DNA from: Olleya sediminilitoris
GTDB taxonomy: Bacteria; Bacteroidota; Bacteroidia; Flavobacteriales; Flavobacteriaceae
NCBI RefSeq assembly: GCF_016785945.1
Contig: NZ_JAEMEF010000010.1
Coordinates: 62,001-126,000 of the forward strand
Direction of reading: 5' to 3'
Length of the DNA stretch: 64,000 nucleotides
In this document: piece by piece, positions 17,405-26,513 of the stretch
Layout: each line of letters begins with the position of its first letter
Position numbering within the stretch: position 1 is the stretch's first letter
Notes under the pieces: model-generated
What the model saw: the letters and a program-made list of their open reading frames with translations, nothing else
Database searches by the model: none
Told to the model about the DNA's origin: nothing
Program-made: the position numbers and the translations under genes

Positions 17405-18879
17405 AAAAACGTATTCTGAAATTTGTAAATAGTGAAGCAGATTACCCTGTTATTACAGGTTTAGCTTCAGGATTGTATCCAATGTTTTACTATTATAATT
17501 CAAATTTCACTCAGGTTAATTCATTTTATCAATTTTTCTTTTTTTTGCTAGTTTATTTGGCCATTCCAGTAATTGTAATGCTAAGTATTTCTTTTCTTTT
17601 AACAAAAACAACTTTTTTAAAGACATATAAAAAGCAGTTATATTTAGGAGTTAATATCTCGTGGTTTGGCTATTTATTAATGATTAGTACGATTGGGATT
17701 AGTGCTAAATATTTGTTTTTTATTGCTTTTTTATCAATAATTTGTGCAATAGCTTTTTATAATTTTTTTAAAAAAATAGTAGTGTTTCAATTGCTATTAG
17801 GATTACTGTCAAGCGTTATGTTTGTGCCAATACTATTGAGACATTTTTCTTACAACAATCAGTGGTTAGATCAACCAGATGCTATTAAAAATGTGACTTT
17901 TAAAACGAAGCCAAACATTTACATGATACAAGTGGATGGTTATGTGAATTTAGAAGTATTAAATAAAGGATATTATGATTTTGATAATTCAAATTTTAAT
18001 AATTATCTAAAAACTAATGGTTTTAAAAACTATAAAAATTATAGGAGTAATTATTTCTCTACTCTAAGCTCGAACAGTTCTCTTTTTGCAATGAAACATC
18101 ATTATTATTCTGAACCTGTAAAAGCCTTTAATGAATTGATTAATGCTAGACAGGTAATAGTGACTGATAATCCTGTTTTGCAAATTTTTAAAAAGAACAA
18201 TTATAAAACTCATTTATTGTTGGAGCATCCTTACTTTTTAGTAAATAGACCAAAAATAGGATATGATTATTGTAATATTAATCCTAGTGAGATTGCCTAC
18301 AATGACAAAGGTTTTTCAGTTAAAAAAGAAGTTTTAAAAGATTTGCAGCAGGTTTTGTCCCAAGAATTGGTGTCACCAAGTTTTTATTTTATTGAAAAAC
18401 TTTTACCATCACATATAACTAATATGTCTGCAGATTGGGCTAATAAAAAGTCAGAAAGAATAGCTTATTTAAATCGTTTAGAAGAAACTAATCTTTGGCT
18501 AAAAAATGCTATTGAAATAATAGAAAACAAAGACAAAAATGCATTAATTATAATTAGTGCAGATCATGGAGGATTTGTTGGCTTTAATAATACCAAGGAG
18601 TCAGCAACAAAGGTGGAAGATAAAGGGTTGATTTATTCTATTTATAGCGCTATGTTGTCAATAAAATGGAATGATCAATCACCTGATTTTGATTATAAAT
18701 TTATAACACCAGTTAATTTTTTTAGAATATTATTTTCTCATTTAAGTCAAGATAAAAAACACCTTAATTATCTAGAGGAAGACAGTAGTTATATTATTAT
18801 TGATAAAGGTGCTCCATTTGGAGTCTATAAATATATTGATGCAGAAGGAAATACCGTGTTTAATCCATTATCTAACTAA
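17401..18879 (+). CDS. Membrane sulfatase-like hydrolase/transferase (alkaline phosphatase superfamily)
   Basis: A 492-residue protein with about four N-terminal membrane spans (to residue about 150) and a periplasmic alkaline-phosphatase-superfamily domain. Metal-ligand motifs are NIYMIQVDGY near residue 175 and IIISADHGG near residue 382. The nucleophile is probably a Ser/Thr in YFSTLSSNSSLFAM, not a sulfatase-type Cys, so phosphoglycerol or phosphoethanolamine transfer is as likely as sulfate hydrolysis. The gene overlaps the methyltransferase gene by four bases. It probably decorates an envelope glycan or lipid (inference). Confidence 0.75.
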   Translation: MKKRILKFVNSEADYPVITGLASGLYPMFYYYNSNFTQVNSFYQFFFFLLVYLAIPVIVMLSISFLLTKTTFLKTYKKQLYLGVNISWFGYLLMISTIGISAKYLFFIAFLSIICAIAFYNFFKKIVVFQLLLGLLSSVMFVPILLRHFSYNNQWLDQPDAIKNVTFKTKPNIYMIQVDGYVNLEVLNKGYYDFDNSNFNNYLKTNGFKNYKNYRSNYFSTLSSNSSLFAMKHHYYSEPVKAFNELINARQVIVTDNPVLQIFKKNNYKTHLLLEHPYFLVNRPKIGYDYCNINPSEIAYNDKGFSVKKEVLKDLQQVLSQELVSPSFYFIEKLLPSHITNMSADWANKKSERIAYLNRLEETNLWLKNAIEIIENKDKNALIIISADHGGFVGFNNTKESATKVEDKGLIYSIYSAMLSIKWNDQSPDFDYKFITPVNFFRILFSHLSQDKKHLNYLEEDSSYIIIDKGAPFGVYKYIDAEGNTVFNPLSN

Positions 18880-18933
18880 AAGTGATTTAAATGAAGATTA
18901 ATTAGTATTTTCGATTACTTAAAAAAAACATCT

Positions 18934-19881
18934 ATTATTTACAATATACAACCATATAATCAAGAGCACTATGCAGTTTGGAATAGGTTTGTTTCAAAGT
19001 CAATAAACGGAACATTTCTTTTTAATCGTGACTTTATGGAATATCATAAAGATAGGTTTACAGATTTTTCTTTAATGATTTATAAAAACGAAACACTAGT
19101 AGCATTACTTCCTGCTAATAAAAGTAATGATAGTATTTATTCTCATCAAGGTCTAACTTATGGAGGCTTGGTGTTTGTAAATAAAACCGAGATGAATTTT
19201 GTTTATGAGGTTACAGAGTCATTAAAAACGTATTTTAAATCACAACAAATTAATTGGTTTTATTGTAAATTAATTCCTCAAATATATTATAAAGTTTCAG
19301 CTAAATATTTAGACTATGTATTGTCTAAAAAAGCGATGTTAAAAAATAGAGCGTTAGTATTGGCAATAGACTATTCTAAACCATTACAAATACATAAAAC
19401 TAAACTAAAACATTATAGAAAAGGTGAAATTTATAACTTTGATATTGTAGAAACAAAATCATACACCTCGTTTTGGAATACAGTTTTGTCGCCAAGATTA
19501 ATAGAAAAACATAATGTAAAACCTGTTCATACATTAAAAGAAATTGAAAATTTAAGTAATAAATTTCCTGATAATATCAAGCAGTTTAATATAATTAAAG
19601 ACGGAGAATTATTAGCAGGAATAACAATTTTTGAAACACAAACTGTGGTTAAATCTCAATATGGAGCAACTACAGTTTTAGGTGAAAAATATAGAGCGTT
19701 AGATTATCTTTTTTTGTATTTGATTAAAAAATATAAACTCGAAGGAAAGCAATACTTCTCAATGGGAACTGTAATGGATAATAGTACACTTGGTGTAAAT
19801 GAAGGACTTTTAAAACAAAAGGAAGAGTTAGGTTGTCAGATATATTTTCAGGATACTTTTAAAATGAATTGTAATGATTAA
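18934..19881 (+). CDS. FemAB/GNAT-like acyltransferase with probable ATT start
   Basis: A cytosolic acyltransferase-fold protein of 315 residues if read from ATT 18934, or 281 from the first ATG at 19036. The frame is open upstream of that ATG to a TGA at 18891-18893. The extra residues (YNQEHYAVWNRFV, NGTFLFNRDFMEYH) look like the conserved N-terminus of this family, so the ATG start would cut the fold. No ATG, GTG or TTG exists in that extension; ATT at 18934 or 18937 is the best candidate. It overlaps the aminotransferase gene downstream by eight bases and may N-acylate the amino sugar. Confidence 0.7.
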   Translation: MIYNIQPYNQEHYAVWNRFVSKSINGTFLFNRDFMEYHKDRFTDFSLMIYKNETLVALLPANKSNDSIYSHQGLTYGGLVFVNKTEMNFVYEVTESLKTYFKSQQINWFYCKLIPQIYYKVSAKYLDYVLSKKAMLKNRALVLAIDYSKPLQIHKTKLKHYRKGEIYNFDIVETKSYTSFWNTVLSPRLIEKHNVKPVHTLKEIENLSNKFPDNIKQFNIIKDGELLAGITIFETQTVVKSQYGATTVLGEKYRALDYLFLYLIKKYKLEGKQYFSMGTVMDNSTLGVNEGLLKQKEELGCQIYFQDTFKMNCND

Positions 19882-20974
19882 ATTTTTAGACTTGCATAAA
19901 ATTAATCATCGATTTGAAACCGATTTAAAAAAACAATTTACATCCTTCTTAAATTCTGGTCATTACGTTTTAGGTGAAGGTGTCTCAAATTTTGAATCTC
20001 AGTTTGCAACGTATTGTAACACTAAACACTGTGTAGGTGTTAGTAGTGGTTTAGATGCTTTAATATTAATTTTCAAAGCCTATATTCAATTAGGAAAATT
20101 ACAAGTAGGAGATCAGGTTTTGGTACCAGCCAATACGTATATAGCATCAATAATTTCAATTTTAGAAGTTGGATTAACTCCTGTTTTTGTTGAGCCAGAA
20201 TTAGCAACGTTTAACTGTAGTGCTAATCAATATAAACAGCACATCACAAAAAAAACAAAAGCTATTTTGATGGTTCATTTGTATGGACAATTAGCAAATG
20301 CTAAAGCTATTTTAGAATTAGCAGAAAATAATAATTTATTATTAATTGAAGATGCAGCACAAGCACATGGAGCAAAAGATAGTAAAGGAGGTTTAGCAGG
20401 TAGCTTAAGTCATGCTGCAGCATTTAGTTTTTACCCAAGTAAAAACTTAGGGGCTTTAGGTGAAGCAGGAGCAATAACTACAAATGATAACACATTAGCT
20501 ACTGTAGTTAAGCAACTTCGTAATTATGGCACAATATCTAAATATAATAATGAAAGATTAGGTGTAAATAACAGATTAGATGATGTACAAGCACGATTTT
20601 TGTCTGTTAAATTACAAGCCTTAGATCAAGACAATCAAAATAGAAAAGCAATAGCAAAACGTTATTTAGCTAATATCAAAAACAGTAAAATTACTTTGCC
20701 TTATTATGATGGTTCAGATAATCATGTATTTCATTTGTTTGTCGTTTTAGTGGAGAATAGAAAAGAGTTTATGGACTATCTTGAAGCTAATTTAGTACAG
20801 TCAGCAATACATTATCCAGTGCCACCACACAAGCAAAAAGCACTTGGTCGATTTAATGATTTAAAACTTCCAATAACAGAAAAAATTCACGACACTTGTG
20901 TTAGTTTACCAATTAGTCCAGTGATGAGTGAAGATCAAGTCAAAAAAGTAATAACAATAATTAATAATTATTAA
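19874..20974 (+). CDS. DegT/DnrJ/EryC1/StrS-family dTDP-sugar aminotransferase
   Basis: A 366-residue PLP enzyme that transfers an amino group to a keto sugar nucleotide. Motifs: SSGLDALILIFKA for cofactor phosphate binding, LVPANTYIASI, LIEDAAQAHGA with the PLP-contacting Asp, and FSFYPSKNLGALGEAGA with Lys190 as the Schiff-base lysine. The closest class from memory is FdtB/QdtB, which makes 3-amino-3,6-dideoxy sugars; the FdtA-like ketoisomerase at 24287 supports this. The exact sugar (Fuc3N or Qui3N) cannot be read off. The Wzx-type gene starts directly after its stop. Confidence 0.9.
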   Translation: MIKFLDLHKINHRFETDLKKQFTSFLNSGHYVLGEGVSNFESQFATYCNTKHCVGVSSGLDALILIFKAYIQLGKLQVGDQVLVPANTYIASIISILEVGLTPVFVEPELATFNCSANQYKQHITKKTKAILMVHLYGQLANAKAILELAENNNLLLIEDAAQAHGAKDSKGGLAGSLSHAAAFSFYPSKNLGALGEAGAITTNDNTLATVVKQLRNYGTISKYNNERLGVNNRLDDVQARFLSVKLQALDQDNQNRKAIAKRYLANIKNSKITLPYYDGSDNHVFHLFVVLVENRKEFMDYLEANLVQSAIHYPVPPHKQKALGRFNDLKLPITEKIHDTCVSLPISPVMSEDQVKKVITIINNY

Positions 20975-22276
20975 TTGAAAAAAATCCTAGAATACATAAG
21001 TAATAATGTTCTGGTTAAAGTTGCTTCACTTAACTCAGTATCTGTTATTATAAAAATAATAGCTGGATTTTTAACTTCTAAGTTTATTGCAATTTATGTT
21101 GGGTCAGAGGGTATGGCTTTGGTCGGTAACTTAAGAAACTTTGTTGGATCTGTACAATCATTATCTATTTTGGGTTTGTACAAAGGGGTTGTAAAATATA
21201 TAGCAGAGTTTAAAAATGATGTTGTACAACTTAGTAAAACCTTATCGACTGTTTTTTACTTAGGATTTATAATGTCCCTGTTAACTTGTTTTGTTGTGTA
21301 TTTTAAGGCAGACTATATAAATGAGTTAATATTTACAGAGGATAACAATTATGCTTATGTCATTAAGATTTTTGCTGTAGCATTACCGTTTTATGCGTTA
21401 AATATGTTTGCTTTTTCAATACTAAACGGGTTTTCTAAATATAAATATTTAATAATATTCAATATTTTCGGTCAAGTTTTAGGAGCAATAGTTACAATAT
21501 TATTGATTTGGTTAGAGCAGATTGATGGAGCGTTAATAGCTGTTGTTACAACTGAATCCTTAATATTTTTAATTACTTTAGTGGGTATTTTAAATCGACG
21601 TAATGTGGTAAAATTAATTAGAGCTAGTAACTTTAGTTTTAGTTTTGCTAAAAAATTAGGGTCTTATTCTGGTATGGCTTTGTTTTCTGCAATAATATTG
21701 CCAGTTGTCGCTATTTTAATTAGAACTTATATTATAGATAATATTGGTTTGAAAGAAGCTGGATTTTGGGAAGCAATGAACCGTATATCTAAGTATTATT
21801 TATTGTTTATCAGTTCGTTATTAACTTTATATATTTTACCAAGATTTTCTGAAATTGATAATATTAAGGAATTTAGAAAAGAAGTTTTTAGTTTTTATAA
21901 AACAATTATTCCAATTTTCGCATTAGGGTTAATTGTAATTTACTTTTTGAGACATTTTATTGTTAGAGTTGTTTTAACAGAAGAATTTTTGCCTGTTAAG
22001 GAATTGTTTTTTTGGCAATTATTAGGTGATTTTATCAAGGTGTTATCTATTGTTATAGCTTATCAGTTTTTAGCAAAACGTATGTTTTGGCATTATATAA
22101 TAACTGAAGCATTTTCAGTAGTAGTGCTTTATTTTACAAGTAAAATTTTAATAGACGAGTTTGGATTAGTTGGTGCTAATATGGCACATTTTGTAACTTA
22201 TGTCTTGTATTATGCAATCATATTATTAATATTTTATTCGTCGTTATTTGGTGTCATTCCAGAAAAAAATGAATAA
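20975..22276 (+). CDS. O-antigen translocase (Wzx-type flippase)
   Basis: A 433-residue polytopic membrane protein of the MOP/polysaccharide flippase superfamily with about 12 spans. The opening VKVASLNSVSVIIKIIAGFLTSK and IYVGSEGMALVGNLRNF are typical of the WzxE-like O-antigen translocase group, which flips lipid-linked oligosaccharides across the inner membrane. It begins at a TTG that abuts the stop of the aminotransferase gene with no gap. The neighbouring glycosyltransferases would supply its substrate. Confidence 0.9.
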   Translation: MKKILEYISNNVLVKVASLNSVSVIIKIIAGFLTSKFIAIYVGSEGMALVGNLRNFVGSVQSLSILGLYKGVVKYIAEFKNDVVQLSKTLSTVFYLGFIMSLLTCFVVYFKADYINELIFTEDNNYAYVIKIFAVALPFYALNMFAFSILNGFSKYKYLIIFNIFGQVLGAIVTILLIWLEQIDGALIAVVTTESLIFLITLVGILNRRNVVKLIRASNFSFSFAKKLGSYSGMALFSAIILPVVAILIRTYIIDNIGLKEAGFWEAMNRISKYYLLFISSLLTLYILPRFSEIDNIKEFRKEVFSFYKTIIPIFALGLIVIYFLRHFIVRVVLTEEFLPVKELFFWQLLGDFIKVLSIVIAYQFLAKRMFWHYIITEAFSVVVLYFTSKILIDEFGLVGANMAHFVTYVLYYAIILLIFYSSLFGVIPEKNE

Positions 22277-22283
22277 TAATACG

Positions 22284-23426
22284 TTAAGCATTTTTCCAAG
22301 TCTGTACGTATTGCTTAGCTATAGTTTTATAGTCATGATTTTTAACTACAAAAGCTCTTGCGTTTTTTGAAATAGTTTCAATTTGATTAGGGTTTAGTAT
22401 TAACCATTCTAATTTTTGTGCTAAATAATCTACATCAGGAAGTGCATTAATCGCAATTGTGTTAGCTTCAATATTATAATAATCTAACCATTCTTTTTCA
22501 GCTCCAGTAAATACAACTTTACCTTTAGCCATTGCTTCTAAAGCATTATAGCCTTGATCAAAACCAAACACTTGATCTAAAATAATGTGTGCACTATTGT
22601 AAGTGTTAATATAAGTTTTGTAGGGTACGTTTTCACTAGATAAGATTGTTACTTTATCAGGGTGTTTGGATTTAATAATAGTTAGTGCTTTTTCAAAATA
22701 AATATTTCCTTTTTTAATTTTTGATAATTTATTTATGCCATGAAAAATCACAATTTTACCTTTAGTGCTCAAAGAGTGATAATTTATACTATCTATGTTT
22801 ATTGGATTAGGAATCAATCCTAAATAATGTTGATGAGATTGCATGGGTAAATGATAGTCAATATCTGTTGCAATAGTACCATAGCTATTTTTTATAATAA
22901 AATCATGTAATTTTTTATAAGAATCTGAAAGGTATTTAAGTGAGTAATCATATTTTCCTTTCAACGATTTATCTTCTAAATATGGCGTTAAAATAGAATA
23001 TTTAATTGTGTTTTGTAAGTAATACTTTATAGTAATATAATCATCTCCGCAGCAGAGTAAAAACAGTTTTTTATTTTGAGTTTTTAATTGCTTTAAAAGT
23101 CTAATTTGTTGTTTAGGATTGATATGCAATGCGTCTTCGTTAATTAATTGTACTACATCGTAGTTTTTTAATTTTGGAAGTTGTTTTTTAAAACGATAAG
23201 CATTTTCAACTGCTATAAAATTGAGTTTAAAAAGTCTGGTAAAAATTTTATTTAAAAATGAAAATAGTCGTACATTTTTAAGCTTTGAAGAGATGTCAAT
23301 ATCAACATCATAATTTTTAAATCCATCACCAGAAGCAATTATTGTAACTTCATGCCCTAAAGCGACCAACCCTTCTTTTAAAGAGTTATGGAGTCTACTG
23401 TATTCCCCAACTAATAAAATCTTCAT
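22284..23426 (-). CDS. Glycosyltransferase, GT-B fold (GT4-like)
   Basis: A 380-residue cytosolic glycosyltransferase with two Rossmann halves. It starts KILLVGEYSRLHNSLKEGLVALGHEV, has the central GKIVIFHGINKLSKIKKG typical of the second domain, and QVFGFDQGYNALEAMAKGKVVFTG, the acidic EX7E-like donor-binding region. Donor and acceptor are unknown. It is convergent with the flippase gene and divergent from the next glycosyltransferase gene, with its own -7 box. Confidence 0.85.
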   Translation of the reverse strand: MKILLVGEYSRLHNSLKEGLVALGHEVTIIASGDGFKNYDVDIDISSKLKNVRLFSFLNKIFTRLFKLNFIAVENAYRFKKQLPKLKNYDVVQLINEDALHINPKQQIRLLKQLKTQNKKLFLLCCGDDYITIKYYLQNTIKYSILTPYLEDKSLKGKYDYSLKYLSDSYKKLHDFIIKNSYGTIATDIDYHLPMQSHQHYLGLIPNPINIDSINYHSLSTKGKIVIFHGINKLSKIKKGNIYFEKALTIIKSKHPDKVTILSSENVPYKTYINTYNSAHIILDQVFGFDQGYNALEAMAKGKVVFTGAEKEWLDYYNIEANTIAINALPDVDYLAQKLEWLILNPNQIETISKNARAFVVKNHDYKTIAKQYVQTWKNA

Positions 23427-23436
23427 TTATATTTTA

Positions 23437-23444
23437 TACATTTG
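23437..23444 (+). promoter_or_regulatory. -7 element, forward glycosyltransferase/ketoisomerase unit
   Basis: TACATTTG matches TAnnTTTG 19 bp before the ATG at 23463. It faces the minus-strand -7 element at 23448-23455 with three bases between. Confidence 0.6.
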
Positions 23445-23447
23445 TTT

Positions 23448-23455
23448 CAAAGATA
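23448..23455 (-). promoter_or_regulatory. -7 element, reverse glycosyltransferase gene
   Basis: Minus-strand TATCTTTG matches TAnnTTTG, 22 bp before the start codon at 23426. RNA polymerases at this site and at 23437-23444 would occupy the same DNA. Confidence 0.6.
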
Positions 23456-23462
23456 ATTTTTA

Positions 23463-24284
23463 ATGGGTAATGCTGAAATAAAAGATGTTAATTTAGAGTT
23501 GCTAATTGCAACAATGAATCGGTCCTCTTTACATTTTTTGGTAGATTTGTTTCCGTTTAGTGACTACAAAAAATTTAATATTTTAATAGTTAATCAAACT
23601 ACCGAAGCTAACCTGTTACACTCAGATATAGAAAACATAAAGGTTGTTAATAGTTTTGAAAAGGGTTTGTCCAAAAGTAGAAACCTTGCAATTTTAGAGG
23701 CAACAGGAGATATTTGTTTGTTTGTAGACGATGATGTTAAATTCAAATCTAATTTTGATTATTTGATTTTAGAAGCTCATATACAAAATATGCAAGCTGC
23801 TATTATAACTTTTAAAATGGAAAACTTTGATGGAGAGTTGTTCAAGGCTTATCCAAAAGTTTTGAAACATGATTTGAACTCTATTCAATCCGTAAATTCT
23901 GTAGTGATTTCCTTTAAAAGAGAAAAAATATTAGCAAGTAATTTATTGTTTGATGTCAATTTTGGTTTAGGATCAGTATTTGAAACAGCAGACGAGTACA
24001 TCTTCATGCGTGATGCTTTAAAACTTAATCTAAAACCTCGATTTAAACCTGAATTAATTTTATCACATCCAGTATTTAGTTCCGGACAATTAGATGCTAC
24101 TGATAAAAATATTTTTGGAGTGAGTGCCCTATTTTGTAAGTATTATGGAGTTTTTTCATATTTTAAATTAATACATCACCTATATTTACTTTTTAATCAA
24201 AATAAAATTAATACTAGTCAAATTTTTAGAAAATTTAAAGTAGGTTTATCAGGAATAAAAAAATATAAATCGCTAAAAAAATAA
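23463..24284 (+). CDS. Glycosyltransferase, GT2-like
   Basis: A 273-residue protein with a GT-A fold. LELLIATMNRSSLHFL is the nucleotide-binding strand, KGLSKSRNLAILEATGDI the substrate-side helix, and LFVDDDVKF the DxD metal motif near residue 90. It lacks the membrane helices of processive GT2 enzymes. The next gene, the FdtA-like ketoisomerase, begins two bases after the stop, so they are co-transcribed. Confidence 0.85.
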   Translation: MGNAEIKDVNLELLIATMNRSSLHFLVDLFPFSDYKKFNILIVNQTTEANLLHSDIENIKVVNSFEKGLSKSRNLAILEATGDICLFVDDDVKFKSNFDYLILEAHIQNMQAAIITFKMENFDGELFKAYPKVLKHDLNSIQSVNSVVISFKREKILASNLLFDVNFGLGSVFETADEYIFMRDALKLNLKPRFKPELILSHPVFSSGQLDATDKNIFGVSALFCKYYGVFSYFKLIHHLYLLFNQNKINTSQIFRKFKVGLSGIKKYKSLKK

Positions 24285-24286
24285 AT

Positions 24287-24691
24287 ATGGCTAATAACGA
24301 TGATGTTGTTGTAATTGAAATTCCTAAAGTGAAAGACGCTAGAGGAAACTTAGCTATTGTTGAAAAAGATATTTTACCTTATAAAGTAAACCGTGTTTAT
24401 TATTTATATGATGTACCTAGTGATGCGTTTAGAGGAGGTCACTCTCATAAAGCACAATATGAGTTTTTAATTCCTGTAAGTGGTAGTTTTGATGTTATTT
24501 TAAAAGATGGTAGTACGACCAGAACTATAACTTTAAATAAGCCTGACAAGGGGTTGTTAATAGTACCTGGTATTTGGAGAGAACTTGAAAATTTTTCATC
24601 AGGATCCGTTTGTCTTGTATTGGCTTCTGATGTTTATGAAGAGTCCGACTACATAAGAGATTTTAATCATTATTTATCACTTGAAGGCTGA
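24287..24691 (+). CDS. FdtA/QdtA-like dTDP-keto-sugar ketoisomerase (WxcM-type cupin)
   Basis: A 134-residue single cupin. It matches the FdtA family, which converts dTDP-4-keto-6-deoxyglucose to the 3-keto isomer before amination: KDARGNLAIVEK at the start, VYYLYDVPSDAFRGGHSHK with the conserved His pair, and YEFLIPVSGSFDVILKDG. Partner enzymes are the DegT aminotransferase at 19874 and possibly the acyltransferase before it. It is unusually separated from them by a flippase and two glycosyltransferases on mixed strands. The 3' end overlaps the convergent downstream gene by 15 bases. Confidence 0.9.
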   Translation: MANNDDVVVIEIPKVKDARGNLAIVEKDILPYKVNRVYYLYDVPSDAFRGGHSHKAQYEFLIPVSGSFDVILKDGSTTRTITLNKPDKGLLIVPGIWRELENFSSGSVCLVLASDVYEESDYIRDFNHYLSLEG

Positions 24692-25615
24692 TAAATAAAT
24701 CTTGTTTTTTATTAATAAATCTTGAAAACGTTTTAGCACTATTAATATAAATCTAGGACATTGTAATATCAAACGTTGCTTTATGTTAAGATGGTTTTTA
24801 TCGATGTTTTTAATTAGCATTTGGGCTTTGTCGTAATCTTTATTAAATCTGTATCTTATAGCTAATGCGTAGCGTTTTATATCTAAATAGCGTTTTAAAT
24901 CTGGGTTATTTTTTTCATTCTCTTTATACTGATTTATTAAATATAACCTATTGTCATTTAAGTTGCTGTTTGATAGGCTATTTGGGTCATAAAAATTATA
25001 AAGCATTGTAACAGTAGGATTAAATGCAATTTTTCCGTTTAGACCAAATCTAATCCATAAGTCTATATCTTGACCAGTTATTAAAGAATTGTTATATGCG
25101 CCTATTTTAAAAAAGACCTCTTTTTTAAATGCTACAGAAGACGAGTGAGGTATATAATTAATAACATTTGCCTCGAAAAAATTATCGATTAACAGGCAGT
25201 CAGTGTCGTATTTAAAATTAAATCTTGCAGGTGTTATAAATCCGTCATTTCTTTTTATTTCATAATTATTACAAAATAGAATGGCATCTTTATATTTAGT
25301 AATTGTTTGTTTTAATGCCTCAAGATGATTATTTCTCCATAAATCATCAGCATCTAAAGTTGCTATGTAATTCCCCTTTGATAATTTTATCGCATTATTT
25401 CTAGCAACAGAAACACCTTGTTTTTCTTGATGTATCAACTTAATTTTATCGTTGGCTAGGTTATTTACAATATCAACGCTATTGTCTGTTGAACCATCAT
25501 TTACTATTATAATTTCAAAGTCTTGAAACGATTGGTTTAATACGGTTTTAAGGGTCTTTAAAATGTATTTTTCTTTATTATAAAGCGGAATAATAACAGA
25601 AAAGAAAGGACTCAT
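24677..25615 (-). CDS. Glycosyltransferase family 2 protein
   Basis: A 312-residue GT2 enzyme. FFSVIIPLYNKEKYI, FEIIIVNDGSTDNSVDI, GVSVARNNAIKLSKG and ATLDADDLWRN (the DxD-type motif near residue 90) are textbook GT2 signatures. The C-terminal part (ITGQDIDLWIRFG) carries the ED-like acceptor region. Overlaps the GT2 gene upstream by four bases, so both are one unit acting on the same glycan. Confidence 0.92.
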   Translation of the reverse strand: MSPFFSVIIPLYNKEKYILKTLKTVLNQSFQDFEIIIVNDGSTDNSVDIVNNLANDKIKLIHQEKQGVSVARNNAIKLSKGNYIATLDADDLWRNNHLEALKQTITKYKDAILFCNNYEIKRNDGFITPARFNFKYDTDCLLIDNFFEANVINYIPHSSSVAFKKEVFFKIGAYNNSLITGQDIDLWIRFGLNGKIAFNPTVTMLYNFYDPNSLSNSNLNDNRLYLINQYKENEKNNPDLKRYLDIKRYALAIRYRFNKDYDKAQMLIKNIDKNHLNIKQRLILQCPRFILIVLKRFQDLLIKNKIYLSAFK

Positions 25616-26502
25616 TTTTTACGATTTATATAACAAAAATAGCTAATTCTAAATAAATCAAATAGAAATAATGAAGGGTGTTTGGACGTTAAATTGCGTT
25701 TTGTAATGGTTTTTATTAATGGGAAGCTATAGGCTATTAGGTAGTTGACTTTAAGACGATTTAAAGTTGTGTAATAATTTAAAAACGGAATAAATTCTAC
25801 TTTAATCAAATCTGTTTTGTAAATATAGTTAAGATTTTCTAGCCCTTTTTTTGTTTTATCTATAAATACGTTGCTAATATCAACATCACCATGTAAAATA
25901 GGGTTGTCTATATGCTTTATATTTGCTTTTATCAAGCTTGCTTTATAAGCAAACAGTGTGTCTTCATGACCATATTGTGATAATGTTTTTTCAAAACCAA
26001 TAGCTTTAAAAATAGTTTTGGTCATTAATGTATTGTTACAAAACATACATTTGTATTGGTTTTGACTTCTTTGTTTTGCAGTTAAATCTTCTCGTTGTTT
26101 ACCGTATTTCCATCTTAATTTACGTTTGTTTTGGACTTGTTCTGGATGTATACGTCCACCATAAATAATATCTGAATTGTCACTTATACTTTTGTAAAAG
26201 TTTACGATGTATTGATCAGAAATGATTAAGGAATCTCCATCAATAAATAATAAGTATTCATATTGTGCAGCCTCTGCTAATAAATTTCTGTTGTTGCTTA
26301 AACCTACATTAGTAACAAGACTTTTAAAAGTAACATTTTCTAATGTATTTAGGGTATCATTAATTAATATTGTTTCACCTTTAGATCCATCATCATAAAT
26401 AATAATTTCAAAACAATTTTTATGTGATATAAGTTGTTGGTGTAAGCTATTAACCAACTTTGTGACATCGTAATTATAAGTTGGGATTAATACAGATAAC
26501 AT
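25612..26502 (-). CDS. Glycosyltransferase family 2 protein
   Basis: A 296-residue GT2 enzyme: LSVLIPTYNYDVTKLVNSL, FEIIIYDDGSKGETI, NVGLSNNRNLLAEAAQ, and FIDGDSLI (DxD). The region GFEKTLSQYGHEDTLFAYKA resembles the acceptor-domain motif of galactosyltransferase-like GT2 C-termini. It lies 11 bp downstream of the ftsE gene on the same strand and overlaps the next GT2 gene by four bases. Confidence 0.9.
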   Translation of the reverse strand: MLSVLIPTYNYDVTKLVNSLHQQLISHKNCFEIIIYDDGSKGETILINDTLNTLENVTFKSLVTNVGLSNNRNLLAEAAQYEYLLFIDGDSLIISDQYIVNFYKSISDNSDIIYGGRIHPEQVQNKRKLRWKYGKQREDLTAKQRSQNQYKCMFCNNTLMTKTIFKAIGFEKTLSQYGHEDTLFAYKASLIKANIKHIDNPILHGDVDISNVFIDKTKKGLENLNYIYKTDLIKVEFIPFLNYYTTLNRLKVNYLIAYSFPLIKTITKRNLTSKHPSLFLFDLFRISYFCYINRKK

Positions 26503-26513
26503 GTAAACTTTAA

